Source: Prosopocoilus inquinatus (Eukaryota; Arthropoda; Insecta; Coleoptera; Lucanidae). Taken from it: a stretch of 64,000 nt of DNA. The position numbers and the translations under genes are program-made. The stretch lies in contig CM069878.1 in NCBI GenBank assembly GCA_036172665.1, positions 20,594,501 through 20,658,500 on the forward strand. The letters run 5' to 3'. Positions 1 through 11,045 of the stretch are shown one piece after another (within the stretch, counting starts at the first letter, position 1; each line of letters opens with the position of its first letter). The notes under the pieces are model-generated. The model was not told the DNA's origin, searched no databases, and was given only the letters and a program-made list of their open reading frames with translations.

Positions 1-190
1 GTAAACAATTTATAATTTTCATAAAGTTATCTATCAAGAAAAATTTATGTGTACCTAAAGTTATTTATGGTTTCAGAAACCGGGCATGAATTGTGTTACG
101 AATAGTGTGGACCTGAATTTCGTAGTTGATACAACAAAACACCTGACTTGAATTTTTGATTGACGATTCATTTGTAAATAACCACAGACT
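1..190. repeat. Dispersed repeat fragments at the window start
   Basis: Bases 1-75 align by eye with 62938-63015, which lies inside the TAA-flanked element at 62780-63149; shared blocks include CATAAAGTTATCT and GTTTCAG. Bases 126-190 align separately with 23884-23945 and share AACAAAACACCTGACTTGAA. Both look like old copies of non-coding interspersed repeats. No terminal inverted repeat is visible because the left side is cut by the window edge. Confidence 0.5.
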
Positions 191-850
191 ATAATTTATT
201 CGCAAATTAAAATACCACTGGCGGCGTTGCTTTGTGAAAAATACAACCGGCAACAGTGTCCTAGTTAAAAATTTGGTAACAAAATTGGCAATTGTTTGAA
301 ATAAACGATAAGGTTATACCTTCGAAACAAATCCCTGGTTCTAAATTTAATAATTATAATAGATTCATGGTTTTTACCTTATCGTTCGCAAGCAATTTTA
401 TAACAGACAAGAAGTAATTAATTGAAATGGCTTGTTAAAATGGACATAAATGTAAAAATTAAAATTGAATTGACAAATTTTTTTGACATGAAACTTCAAA
501 TACCTTGCCAACTTAGTATTTTGATAATGTTCTACAGAGGACTTTTATACCAACACAATGCAACAGGTGGTGATTTTATTTAATTTGTGAACAACGTATA
601 ACTATAGACTGGAATCGGGAAGGCTGAGAAATTCAGACAAGTTTCTGCGCTCTCTTGTGATTAGAATAAAAACTAACCTTGTTGAGCGGGTTGCCTACTG
701 CACATATGATTTAATATTATTTGCTTTCAATCTGAGGTATCCATGAATAACTTAGCAAGTCAAAGTGACACTTTTGACTTACGTGGTTATTTATGAAATG
801 AATTTCCGTGTAAAAAACTACAAAAATATATATTGGTTCACAAATTTATA
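191..850. other. Unassigned AT-rich sequence
   Basis: No open reading frame of note, repeat structure or RNA gene was seen in this stretch. Confidence 0.5.
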
Positions 851-2724
851 TAGGCTGTCCATTTTTCGAGCCCAAGCATGGGTATCTCACTTATCTTAAC
901 AGATACGAGGCCGGTTAAATTATTTTATTTTAATTATTAATTATATTTTCATGCTAAATAGTAATCTGAAAAGCAATTTAAATTATTCCTTTTCATTTTG
1001 AAGATATTGAGAAAAAACAAAAATTTTTCATTTTCGTTTTTAATTTTAAATCGAAAACCGATAAAGCTAGACATTTATAACTTACACATTATTAAGGCCC
1101 TTTCTCGGAGAATCTAAATCTTACTCATTACATTTACCCGAGCTTTCAAAATTGCAGAGATACGACTTTTTTTCTTATGGGCGCCATATTGGATTTTCAT
1201 ATTTTTAAATAAAGATTTTTTCTCCGATTCTAGCAGTGTATCACACATTACGGTTGATTTGACTTTTTGACCAAAATTTTTTGATTTTTACGGAGAGCGC
1301 TGTGGAAACACTAAAGATTTTGACACTTATGTGGCGCTAGCTTAACCAACTGAAAATGCGGAAGAAATTCTGCACTCTTTTAAAAATCACTTAATTTTTA
1401 TAATATTCTTATTGCAAACAACCCCCACTTTAAGTACAAAACAATTCTTCGGATTCAACAAGACAAACTGCAGTCAATTTTACGTACCACAGCAGGTGGA
1501 GAATTCTGAAAGAAACATAACAATCCTTATTGGAAAATCCATATCTATAACCCCACAAAAAGTAACTTAAACTTTGTAACTTTTTGTATTATACATTTTT
1601 GTATACCCATCAGAAAATAGGCTGTGGGAGATAAATCGGCCCTCTGCTGGCCAGCCGATGTCTCCGTTATTTCTTTTTAGGAAACATTTTAGTTAAACAA
1701 TCAGCTACTCAGGCGTCATGAGAGAGCAAGCCATCTTGTTGAAATCAACTGCTTATTTCATAAGAAACTGCTGTATTTCATAAGAAACGTTTTTTATGAA
1801 AATTTAGGTATTTTTTCATAAATGTTAAATGTTTCAGGCAATAAAGATTTTTATGTTCGCTGTGTTGCTTGAACAGCTACTCATCATTGGTGACTTTGTA
1901 TTCGGCTCGTTGGCATCGGATCATATCACAATTTGAAGGAAACTGGCTTCTTATAAATGTACAAAATTTTATTCCTCATTCTTTATAGCCGGGCAGAAGA
2001 AGATCCATTTCCATTTGAAAGAATTTGGTTTGTTGAGCTAGAAGGATTATTTTGCACTGAAAGTAGGAGATGTTTACCACTTAATGTGGTAGCTTTGAAA
2101 GAATTTGGTTTGTTGCGCTACAAGGATTATTTTGCACTGAAAGCAGGAGTTGTTTACAATTAAAACATTATGACTTTCGAGCTTTTAGAATTTCTTCAGC
2201 GGTTTCAATTGATCTAGCTAGCGCCATGTAAGTGTCAATATCTTGATTGTTTCCACAGCGCTTTTTGTAAAAATAAAAAAATTGAAATTTCGGTCAAAAA
2301 GTCGAATCAACCATAATGTGTGACACATTGTTAGAATCGGAGAAAAAAATCTTTATTTAGAATTATGAAAATCAAATATGGCGCCCATAAGAAAAAAAAA
2401 GTTGACAGTGGTATCTCTACAATTTTGACAGTTCGGGTAAATGTAATAACAAATTTAGATTGTCCGTAAAAAAGTGCCTTAATAATGTGTAAGTTATAAA
2501 TGTCTAGCTGTATCGGTTTTTGATTTAAAAAATAAAAACGAAAATGAAAAATTTTAGTTTTTTCTCAATATCTTCAAAACGAAAAGGAATAATTTAAATT
2601 GCTTTTCAGATTATTATTTAGCATGAAAATATAATTAATAATTAAAATAGAATAATTTAACCGGCCTCGTATCTCTTAAGATAAGTGAGATCCCCATGCT
2701 TGGGCTCGAAAAATGGACAGCCTG
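851..2724. mobile_element. 1.87 kb foldback element with ~500-bp inverted repeats
   Basis: The left arm (851 to about 1345) is repeated in inverted orientation at about 2213-2724. It starts with (T/C)AGGCTGTCCATTTTTCGAG and is flanked on both sides by TA (849-850 and 2725-2726). The 870-bp centre has no transposase. It holds two tandem ~80-bp units (about 2014-2090 and 2095-2160) that form a short meaningless frame. TA duplication and a CAGG-type tip are typical of Tc1/mariner-related non-autonomous elements; the assignment is an inference. Confidence 0.8.
2014..2162. repeat. Two tandem ~80-bp units inside the foldback element
   Basis: Two units share GAAAGAATTTGGTTTGTTG and GGATTATTTTGCACTGAAAG. 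The second has a few substitutions. They sit in the unpaired centre of the 851-2724 element. Confidence 0.7.
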
Positions 2725-3299
2725 TATAGTAGGTGCTTTTCTTTTACATAAAAAAGCAGTTTCAAAATATTCAGGGGCTTTAAGCTCCATGTTTCTGTTT
2801 ATAAGACATTACACACCAAACATTCTATTAAATAAGTAGCTCTGAACTACTTCAACTTTTGTATTCCGAAATTGTTCTCATCTGAATGTTTTCTAACTAA
2901 AAAGTTGATGATGTTCTTTCTTCTGACATTCGGTATTGCGTCAGTCAAAAATAATTCTTCCGCCAACAGATACCAGAACGCAATATCAACTAAATTCTTT
3001 GCGATGGATTAATTTAAATCGTGTATTTTTGGTGTTTTAGTAGTGTTTTTCTTTGTGTAACTCGTATCATTCTGTGAGGGTGCTTGCCCCTTGTCTGCTG
3101 GTGTACATTCCATTTATTTGTTACTTTACTTGACGGCGTTAATCACGTTAACCGTATGGAACAGCTGTCGCATGTGGCACCGATACAGCCGGTCTACTTT
3201 TCACACAGCTTTGATAAGGTTTACTTATTACTTGCATTTATCCTTCTTTCACTCCACGGCTGGGTGCTACCGATTCTAAGGGCTAATCATCAAGGCTAA

Positions 3300-4481
3300 T
3301 CTCCTTATAATCCTAAGTTGAGATCTTCAAAGGCTGCTCTGCTTTTTACTATGACGACAGCAAACAACATCTTTGGGTGCTGCAAAAAAACCTCTGACTT
3401 ACTATGTGTGTGTCAATTGTCAAAAAATTACCACAAAGGTTGTCTGCACAAATTATAGTATAAACGCTTTATTAAAGAAAATTTAATTGAGTGCTGCATT
3501 ACTGAAGAAATAACTGATAATGTAATTGACACTTGTGTATCATTACAAACGGAAATCGCTGTCCTCAACGCCGACATTTTACTTAAAGATAACCACATTC
3601 AAAAATTAAATCATGAACTCGAGGAGTTTCGTAACGAAACCCTTAATATGGAGAGTTCAATAAATGAACTGCTATATCAGCAAAAACTTTAAATCGGCGA
3701 ACTAACATCGCTCGTAAATTCTTTTAAAGCTGAAAGCATTCAGTCAGTCAATCTCGGCCTACGACGAAAGATGTGACTGCACAATGTTATAACGAAATTA
3801 AGATTTACTGTGACGCATCTGTCAGCACGGATGAGAGTACTAATAACAATATCCTGCATAATGAGCTTTCCTTTTCTTCTGATGACCACGCATCCCGAGA
3901 AACTAACGTTGATTGTCTTCTACCCAATCAAATCCTTGACTAACATTAATCTCAATGTTATCAGAAACTCCAAAAATAAAATGGTCTGGTCCTAGCTGAT
4001 CAATCAGGCAGAAAAAGTGATGTAATTCTACGCAAACTCTGCGGTGATTCATTTGAAATAATGTCCTTTATTAAACCTAATGCTCGGTTTGCCAATGTGA
4101 TTGAGAATATGGAATGTCTATCCAAAGATTATACAATACATAATGGCAGGAGGCAATGATTTAAGAAACAAATGCTATCTTAACTTCAAACTGTTGCTTC
4201 ATAAATTACGTATGTGCACTCATACAAATGTCATTCTTATGCCGGTTCCTCTCCATTTCAATAATAATAGAGTAGGTACATTTAACACTAAGCTAGAAGA
4301 ATTCTTAGTAAAGTTTGATCAATCCACTCTTAATTCCACGCTCTACATAAGTAGCATAATGAGAAATAAATATGGTTATGTGTCCTTTAATAAGTATAAA
4401 ACCTTATCCAAAATTGTAAATATCATATGTGATATGTCACAACCTAATCTGCCTTCCGATAAGCAACCTTTTTTATGTTAA
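3300..4481 (+). pseudogene. LINE A ORF1 remnant: PHD-like finger, coiled coil, SGNH-type esterase
   Basis: Translated in pieces, the region gives a Cys/His cluster near 3370-3455 (residues GCCKK, CVC, YHKGC), as in PHD-like fingers of CR1-type ORF1 proteins. A heptad-rich charged stretch follows at about 3540-3690. Then comes a segment with LADQSGRK (like the block I of SGNH hydrolases, here degenerate) near 3995 and AGGNDL (block III G-x-N-D) near 4145. ORF1 proteins of this layout are RNA-binding chaperones of the LINE ribonucleoprotein. Frameshifts lie between the domains. The last intact frame is 4101-4481 and overlaps the start of ORF2 by a few bases. Confidence 0.6.
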
Positions 4482-4671
4482 AGGAAAGCAACAACAATCA
4501 CCTTCGCCTTCTCCATCATAACATCCGTAGCATCAACAATAAAATCTTTGAGCTTGAGGTTTTCTTGCACGGACTGCATCAACCAGATATTTGTTGCTTT
4601 AGTGAAACATGGCTCCCTAAGGAAGCCATGCCAACCGTACATATACCGGGATACACTGCTACGTACCTGTA
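4475..4671 (+). pseudogene. LINE A ORF2, N-terminal endonuclease piece
   Basis: This frame starts at an ATG that overlaps the end of ORF1. It reads LLHHNIRSINNKIFELE and then DICCFSETWL, the first two conserved blocks of the APE-type endonuclease that nicks target DNA for target-primed reverse transcription. It runs to PGYTATYLY and then enters unrelated sequence; the endonuclease resumes near 6000 with SSRQ..KGGGTAIFVSDK. The join fits a simple insertion into an ORF2 that was once continuous. Confidence 0.75.
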
Positions 4672-5999
4672 CAGGTGACGCAGGTGATCGCCGTGACGAA
4701 AGTTTCGGCGTCACCGGCCAGCCCCAGTGGGATAGGGTGGGTAAAACGAAACAAGAATCTACTAGCTCTGATCAAACAAAAAAAAGAAAATAAACAAAAA
4801 AAAACGGCGCCACTTAATTTCTTTTAGGCTGAAAGGAACCGCGGGGAAAAATTAAGAAAAACCACGTCTCACCCAAGATATGTTTTCAATACAGTTTTAT
4901 TGACACGAAACAACATTAACATTAAACTGAGTCAAAAAATCGATAAACAAACCAAAATATCTAAACTCTAAACAAAAAAGCCGCAACCGCGCTTAAAATG
5001 TAAACACCAATCTCTCTAAAGTAAATTAACCGGAACGGTGCGCAAAAAGAAGAGATAGCAGACAGCAACTTTTTCACGTATCACAACGCAGTGTGAAGCT
5101 ACATGCCGTTTTCCGGTAGCGTAAAATAAAATAATAAACAGGCCAACCTTTTCCCTGTATTTGTCGCTCGTCGGTCGGAGTGTTGATCAGCTCCAGGTGT
5201 CCGCCGGGACTCACGAGACCGTGCCGAAACGGGGAATGGCCAACAGAGTCAGACGCTCTTGCCGAAAGCGGCACCGAGGTGAGGAAACCCCTGAACTAAA
5301 GCCTGTTAGGAAGAAAGATACGCGATAGAAAGTGTCGAAGCGATACAGAACAACCAACGACTCACCTGTTCGCAGAACTGCTTGGAAGGGAACAGGCGTA
5401 GACAATACGAATGTATTATAACTTTTCACGTGTAACGGGATATAGCCAGCTAAGAAAAGCTGTACTTGTCTTCGTCCACCATCAATTTTTGGGCGAAAAC
5501 GTACACAAAGGAAAGCACAACGACACGAAACGGGTTGTTACACCGAGAAGAACGAGAATCATTCTGTTCTGACAAAATCGCTTCGCACCGGCGAACGGAA
5601 AGAGATGGGGTTAAAACAAGAAGAGATAGTGTGTCTCCGCCAACCGTGACAGAATCTTACGTCAACGAGGACCAATGGGCTTAAAGAGCAGGGTTCAATT
5701 TCTGTGTAGCTAACGTGGGAACGGAATCGCTGATTTCACAATATGGTACAATAATGAGTAAATCAAAAAGGCTAAATAAAAATCTATGCGACCGGAGAAT
5801 TTAACTTTCGCAACCCAAACTTTTCCTTATCCTAACTTTTACAGGAAAACGAATAACATGGGGAAATACTTTGAAAGCAAATCGTCGGAGCGCAAAGAAT
5901 TTGCCGGGCGGTCTGTGAAAATAATTTCACGGGGAACAATATACAGGGTGATTCGGGGTCAGACAGAAATTGAACGGTAACAACACGTTAATTAATAGC
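4671..5999. mobile_element. Unidentified 1.3 kb insertion inside LINE A ORF2
   Basis: This block interrupts the endonuclease frame and is richer in G+C than its surroundings, especially at 5150-5700. It holds only short frames, none recognised. Neither inverted repeats nor clear LTR ends were found. The block happens to start with GTGACG right after CTGTACAG and to end with TTAATAG, so its borders resemble a GT-AG intron. A solo LTR or other insertion is more likely in a mobile element, but its type is open. Confidence 0.5.
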
Positions 6000-8700
6000 A
6001 GCTCTCGACAAACTATAAAGGGTGGTGGTACAGCAATTTTTGTGTCTGATAAGCTATCTTATTTCTGTATGCCTCTTAATCTCAATATTGTCTGCGCAGA
6101 TAAAGACTTTGAATTTTCATGCTGTAAAATTTAATTCGACATCTTTAGTATTATTATTTGTCTTTATCGATCTCCGGATGGTAACTTTAATGTGTTTTGC
6201 GCTAAATTACTGAATCTGCTAGATTGTATTTCAAAAATGTCAAAGAATGTAATAGTTTGTGGTGATTTCAAAACTAATTTCTTAGTTCCTCAGATAACAT
6301 ATTCTTGTTGAACATTCTAAAATCGCATGGACTGTACAGACAAATTTTTGATCCCACACGCACACTTGGTAATAGTGCGACCTGCAACCACAATATCTTT
6401 AGTGATCTTCCTTGCTTCAACAGTTTTAATGCAGTATCCTCTTTATCGGACCATAAGGCACAAATTTTTATATCTGAGACACCTTTACCTGTGACAGGCA
6501 GTAGAGCCATTTGTACTAGAAGAGAATTCACACCAAACAACCACTCACTTTTTTATCCAATATCCTACATAAGAAATGGTTCAATTCTTCGGATGGTGAT
6601 TCTTCATTTGATAAGCTCAAGAGTGTATTTGAGTGGCATTTTAACCTATCTTTTCCTAAAATAGTAAAGGAGACTGTGGTTTAAGAGATAATTGAAATTA
6701 ACCTCCGCCCACAATAATTTTTATATTATTATTGTGGGCGGAGGTTAATTTCAATTTTCTATCTTTTCCTGTAACTGCCAAATGTAAGGGAGTCGGGCGT
6801 AACGGTAAGTCGCCTTAGATAACGGGGGAAATTATTTCCAAAGGTAATTCTCTCCGTGATCTGCACCATATATGTTCAGCAGCTGGTAATAATAATTTAA
6901 AACATTTTTATCATCTTGCCAACAAGGAGTACCAACATCTAGTGAAAGCCACTAAGATTTCATATTACAGCAATCAAATCCTTAACTCCGCACAGAGAAG
7001 TAGAACTATATGGTATGTGATTAAAGAGTCTACTGAATCCCCCCAATCATTTTCTAATCTGGAACTGTTGGTCAACGGCACATCTGTTAATGATCCCAAA
7101 GTTATAACAAACCTATTCAATGAACACTTTACCCCTGATTGCCATCATATTCATCCCACTAATGAATTTCCTAAAGCCAATTATACGCAAGCATCTAATT
7201 TCTTTACGTTCCCTATGGACAGAGCCGAAGTTGAAAAAACCTTAAAATCATTGTCTTCTAAATGGACACCTGGCTACGATGGAATTCCTGGTTCCATTCT
7301 AGCTGATGTCAGTCACATAACAGCCTCTAAACTTCCTGATGCTATTAACATTTCTTTCTCGACTGGTTCATTTCCTTCCCCCCTCAAACATGCTAAAGTC
7401 TCATCTATAAAAATAAAGGTTCGAAATACGTCATAAATAACTACAGTCCGATATCTCTATTACCTATGTTTTCTAAAGTTTTTGAAACACTTTTCTATAA
7501 TAGATTATACTCCTACTTGAAGAAGAACAGCATTCTATCCAAATGTCAGCATGGATTCATAAAAGGCAGATCTACAGAATCCGCTATCTTTGAATGTTTA
7601 AATTATATAACGATTTGCCTGGATAAGGGGGAAATTGGATTGTATTTCGATTTATCCAAAGCCTTTGAAACTTGAATCTGTCGGTGTTAGAGGAGAAGCT
7701 CTAAATTGAACGTTCTCAACAAGTGTTCATCAGACATATGCAACAAGGTGTAATCTCCGAGATTTTGTTTGACCCAAAAATAATTAGTAAAGGAGTCTCA
7801 CAGGGATCTATCCTTGGGCTACTGTTATTTCTGATCCATGTTAATGACTTAGAACAAATGATGCCTTCCGTATCATTGTGCCAATATGCTGATGATACCT
7901 CATGTATCGTAACGAGTAACTCCGAGTCCTTATGTGCTGAACCTGCCTCCTCAGCCATTAACGTCATGTCCAATTGGTCTGAACTGAATCATCTTTTAAT
8001 TAATTTTAATAAAACTGTAGCACTGCAATTTAAAAAATGGTCCGCTGTCTTCTAATATCTTAATCAAAGTTAATGCCAAATCATTCCCAGTGTCCGACAG
8101 CATAAAATTTTTGGGTTTACACATATATGCTTCCCTTAAGTTTAATGTCCACATCGAGTCTGTTTGTTCGAGATTATCAAAATATTGCTATGTATTACGG
8201 AACCTTAGACATTGTGTTTCAATCGACGTTTTATTAATGTACTACAGTGCCTATGTTCAGTCCACTCTCTCCTACGCTTTAATATTTTGGGGGAGGCTCT
8301 CCTCATGATCCGCAAGCGTTTGTTATGCAAAAATTCATTATTAGAACAATGCTAAGTAGGAAGCCTTCTGAATCCTGCAAACCACTGTTTAAATCACTCC
8401 GTCTTTTACCCTTACCTTTTCTTTACATCTATACGGTCTTCGCCAAAACAAATCTCAATTTATTTTTAAAAAATAAAGATCAATATAATCCCAACTATCA
8501 TTAAAAACTAGAAATTTTAATAATTTATCAATCCCCAGGCATAACACCAGCCTTTATGAACGAAGTGTATATTACCGAGCAAAACTTACAACCGCCTGCC
8601 CTCATCAATACGATCCAAGGATAATTTACCAGGATTTAAACGTGAACTTAAATTGTTTCTATTGGATAGCTGTTTTTACGATTTCAAAGATTTATTTAAC
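6000..8700 (+). pseudogene. LINE A ORF2, endonuclease C-terminus and reverse transcriptase
   Basis: The frame resumes with GGGTAIFVSDK and, after frameshifts, shows IVCGDF and LSDHKAQ (endonuclease metal and catalytic blocks; SDH near 6450). The linker before RT is at 6942-7436. RT follows: YSPISLLPMFSKVFE and QHGFIKGRSTESA (7440-7600), DLSKAFE (7650), QGSILG..LF near 7800, and the intact catalytic YADDT at 7884-7898. The thumb block IKFLGLHIYASLKF lies near 8095. Stops and frameshifts occur at about 7434, 7673, 8055 and 8308. The family is of the CR1/Jockey group, to judge from the QGSILGxLLF and YADDT blocks; a tree would be needed to name the clade. Confidence 0.8.
6691..6755. repeat. Perfect 28-bp inverted repeat, 9-nt loop
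   Basis: Arms 6691-6718 and 6728-6755 are exact reverse complements, with a TTTTATATT loop. The hairpin sits in ORF2 between endonuclease and RT, where ORF2 proteins do not need such symmetry. It may be a tiny MITE or a snap-back duplication. Confidence 0.8.
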
Positions 8701-8797
8701 TACAAGACCAAATGACGTTAAAGTTTGTTAAAACCTGATTTGACATTTCATGGTTGAAGAATATGTCACTCTCAAGACTAAAATTTTACTAAAAGCG

Positions 8798-8962
8798 GTT
8801 TCACAATGAACCTTTTTGTGAAACTGTTTTTGGTGTCACAATGAGCTTGTTCTAAATGTAATGTAGAAAAATTGTGACTCCAAAAACAATTTCACAAGAG
8901 GCATTGTAGCACACGTTCTGTTGCACTCGTGCTGTAATAAACCTTCTTGTGAAACTTGTGTA
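8798..8962. repeat. Palindromic ~165-bp element
   Basis: Segments such as TTTCACAATGAACC and TTGTGAAACTG recur in inverted form at the other end (CTTCTTGTGAAACT), and GTTTTTGGTGTCACAAT pairs with ATTGTGACTCCAAAAAC. The two halves can fold on each other. It lies just downstream of LINE A; no target duplication was identified. Confidence 0.55.
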
Positions 8963-9359
8963 ATAATATACTATTTTGTTTATAAATCGGGAGCAAATAA
9001 GATTGACAATTATTCAGTCATTAGAGCTAGCTACCAAGAGCTTATAAAACGTAAAGAGACCTAGCCCCTATCGAGTAACTTTGGAGCTCGACTGAGGAGA
9101 ACTGAAAAAGAATGAAAGTCTTAAAGGATTTGGTTTTTATTTGCTCCAAGTAATTGGATGACAAAATTTTTGAAATATCCGAAAACGTTTGAGGAAGTTA
9201 TGTGGTAGCAGAGTCTTAAAAATAAATATTTTCCTTGAACTTGGTTGAAAGGTTTTGAAATGAAAGAGCATTGAAGGTGATTTTCAAAGTACTAATAAAT
9301 GTTAACCTATTGTCACTATTTTATGTAGGTATTCTTTCAAATTACAAGATCTTTACACC
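8963..9359. other. Unassigned sequence
   Basis: No gene, RNA or clear repeat was recognised here. Confidence 0.4.
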
Positions 9360-9370
9360 AAAAAATTATT

Positions 9371-9746
9371 TTAGAAAATTTTTTTGTGCAAATCGTTTTT
9401 GATTGCAGTGAGAACCTCGAGCAGCCTCTGGACAGCTGTTTCAGCCCTGCTTGGGGCTTCTTCAGCAGAAACGTAGCTCGACATTCCCACTGCAGACCAA
9501 AAACGACTTGCCCAATTTATTCGCAATTGCAGGGCTGAAACAGCTGTCCAGAGGCTGCTCGAGGTTTTCACTGCAATCAAGAATGATTTGCACAAAAATT
9601 TTTCTAAAAATTTCATTATACTTTGACAGCAAGCATGGCCGCCTTGCATGGGGGACTCATTAGGAGCAAATCCCGCTTCAATTTGTCTATCCTACTGCAA
9701 TGTTAGGTCAAAAAGCGATAGTAAGATGTCGCTATTTTATATGTTC
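9371..9746 (-). mobile_element. Hammerhead (retrozyme-like) repeat, copy 1, with 11-bp target duplication
   Basis: A 376-bp copy flanked by AAAAAATTATT on both sides (9360-9370 and 9747-9757). Read on the minus strand, its left part has a complete hammerhead ribozyme (9424-9472). From about 9530 it repeats the outer part in inverted orientation (the 3' half of the ribozyme, now on the plus strand) and continues to the family's AGCGACATC end at 9746. The 11-bp duplication suggests integration through reverse transcription rather than a cut-and-paste transposase. Short frames over it are shadows. Confidence 0.8.
9424..9472 (-). ncRNA. Type I hammerhead ribozyme (copy 1)
   Basis: On the minus strand, 5' to 3': stem I GTTTCTG, core CTGAAGA, stem II AGCCC-CAAGCA-GGGCT, core GAA, then ACAGCTGT, C, and stem I CAGAGGC. 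The core matches the hammerhead consensus CUGANGA...GAAA. ACAGCTGT starts with A15.1 and ends with U16.1; being palindromic it can act as stem III in a dimer. The residue before the cut is C, giving the favoured GUC triplet. The predicted cut is between 9431 and 9430. Stem I pairs over 7 positions (two G-U). Such ribozymes cut their own transcript into unit lengths. Confidence 0.85.
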
Positions 9747-9757
9747 AAAAAATTATT

Positions 9758-11000
9758 GATTTTCATTATGATAAATTCGTGCACATGGGGTCTTAAAACG
9801 TCGCTTAGCAAGTTTAAAAGCAGACAACACATTAATCAAATCGGAAATCTACTGAATTTACAGATGTAGAATGTGTTGCCTATTTTCTAATTTTAAAAGG
9901 TCATAATTTAAACTCTTTGTTTACAATTTTTTTCTAGTAAAATTAATTACCATTTTAACAAGCAAAGTTTGCAACGTAGTATTTTCGTGCAAACAACTAG
10001 GAATTCTGTCGGTGTTTGTTTAACAGATTTTCGTTTGCAATTACGGCATACAAAGAAACTGAATCGACGCAATAAAACTTTCAAGGATGTTAGTTACACA
10101 AAACTCAGTGCGCGGCCGTAAAACAGTAGGTAAGATCGAAGCAATTTCCGTTGTGTCGGATTTTAATTACTTTTTTTGTTGACGTCGTGTATCGCAAATC
10201 GGAATTTTTGCAGCCCAACTGTATCTAAGCAAATCCAAAGTCCCCGGTGTATTCATTACGGCGCTAATGAAAGAAAACCGTTTGGGGCCGAAGAAGAAAG
10301 TGCAAGTCATCGTTTGTTAGCCAAAAATCGACCGACCGGTTTTACGCGAAGCCATCCGCACTTGATTGATTAAATGTTATGGCCATCATAAATCTCTTTC
10401 CTTGCAGGTTGTAGATAACTTCTCTAACGTAATGACGGAGAAGTAACGTTAAAGTATGCATTGCAGTGAGACGTGTCGATATACTGAGTTTTTGCTGATC
10501 TGGGACGAATTTATTTCATTTTATTTCAAATGAGATCGATGTTGATGGGTTCATGCAAAATTTAATGGGAAATGTATCAAATACCTTCAGGTTTAATACT
10601 AATGATTAATATAAGTACATATGCAAATATACAACGTCACCAATCAAGGTACACACGTAATAAAGGCAAAGACTGTACGTAATAACAAAATGTGGAGATA
10701 TGCGACGCGCAAACCGATTTATTTGTGAAGAGTTTGATACCAAAGGTAACGAGGTTGTTACTTTCTCTACTTTAAGAAATAAAGAAAAGTGATTCAACGA
10801 CCACCTCTGGTCATTGTCGACGACTTCTTGCAAGAAATAACTAGAGATCCTCAATCTCCGGTAAAATTACGTTATTGCAGATGCAAGGACTAGTGCAACA
10901 GAAAGTGTTTTAATGACCACATTTGGTAAAATGAACTCGTTGCTGACACTTCTTTAGAATATAAGAACTGAAGGCATTATTTCTTCAGCATGAGAAATAA
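9758..11000. other. Unassigned sequence
   Basis: No recognisable gene. A slightly GC-richer patch lies at about 10090-10340. The 82-codon minus frame at 10606-10854 has no recognisable domain. Confidence 0.4.
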
Positions 11001-11045
11001 CCACTAAAGAAGAAGTAGGGCATCTTTAGAATTTTGAGTGCCCCT

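Larger units (their letters stand above)
3003..8740 (+). mobile_element. Decayed non-LTR retrotransposon (LINE A, CR1/Jockey type)
   Basis: A plus-strand LINE with an ORF1 remnant (3300-4481) and an ORF2 remnant (4475-4671 and about 6000-8700). ORF2 shows endonuclease and then reverse transcriptase in the normal order. Several stops and frameshifts break both frames, so the copy is dead. ORF2 is split by a 1.3 kb insertion at about 4671-5999 and by a perfect hairpin at 6691-6755. The borders are approximate: no poly(A) or duplication was identified. Confidence 0.8.

Noticed and set aside
9451..9869. Open frames over ribozyme repeats that recur at several loci (for example beginning MGLLQQKRS or MGDSLGANPAS)
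   Set aside because: They recur only because the repeat recurs, occur on both strands, and are explained by the ribozyme and its inverted arms.
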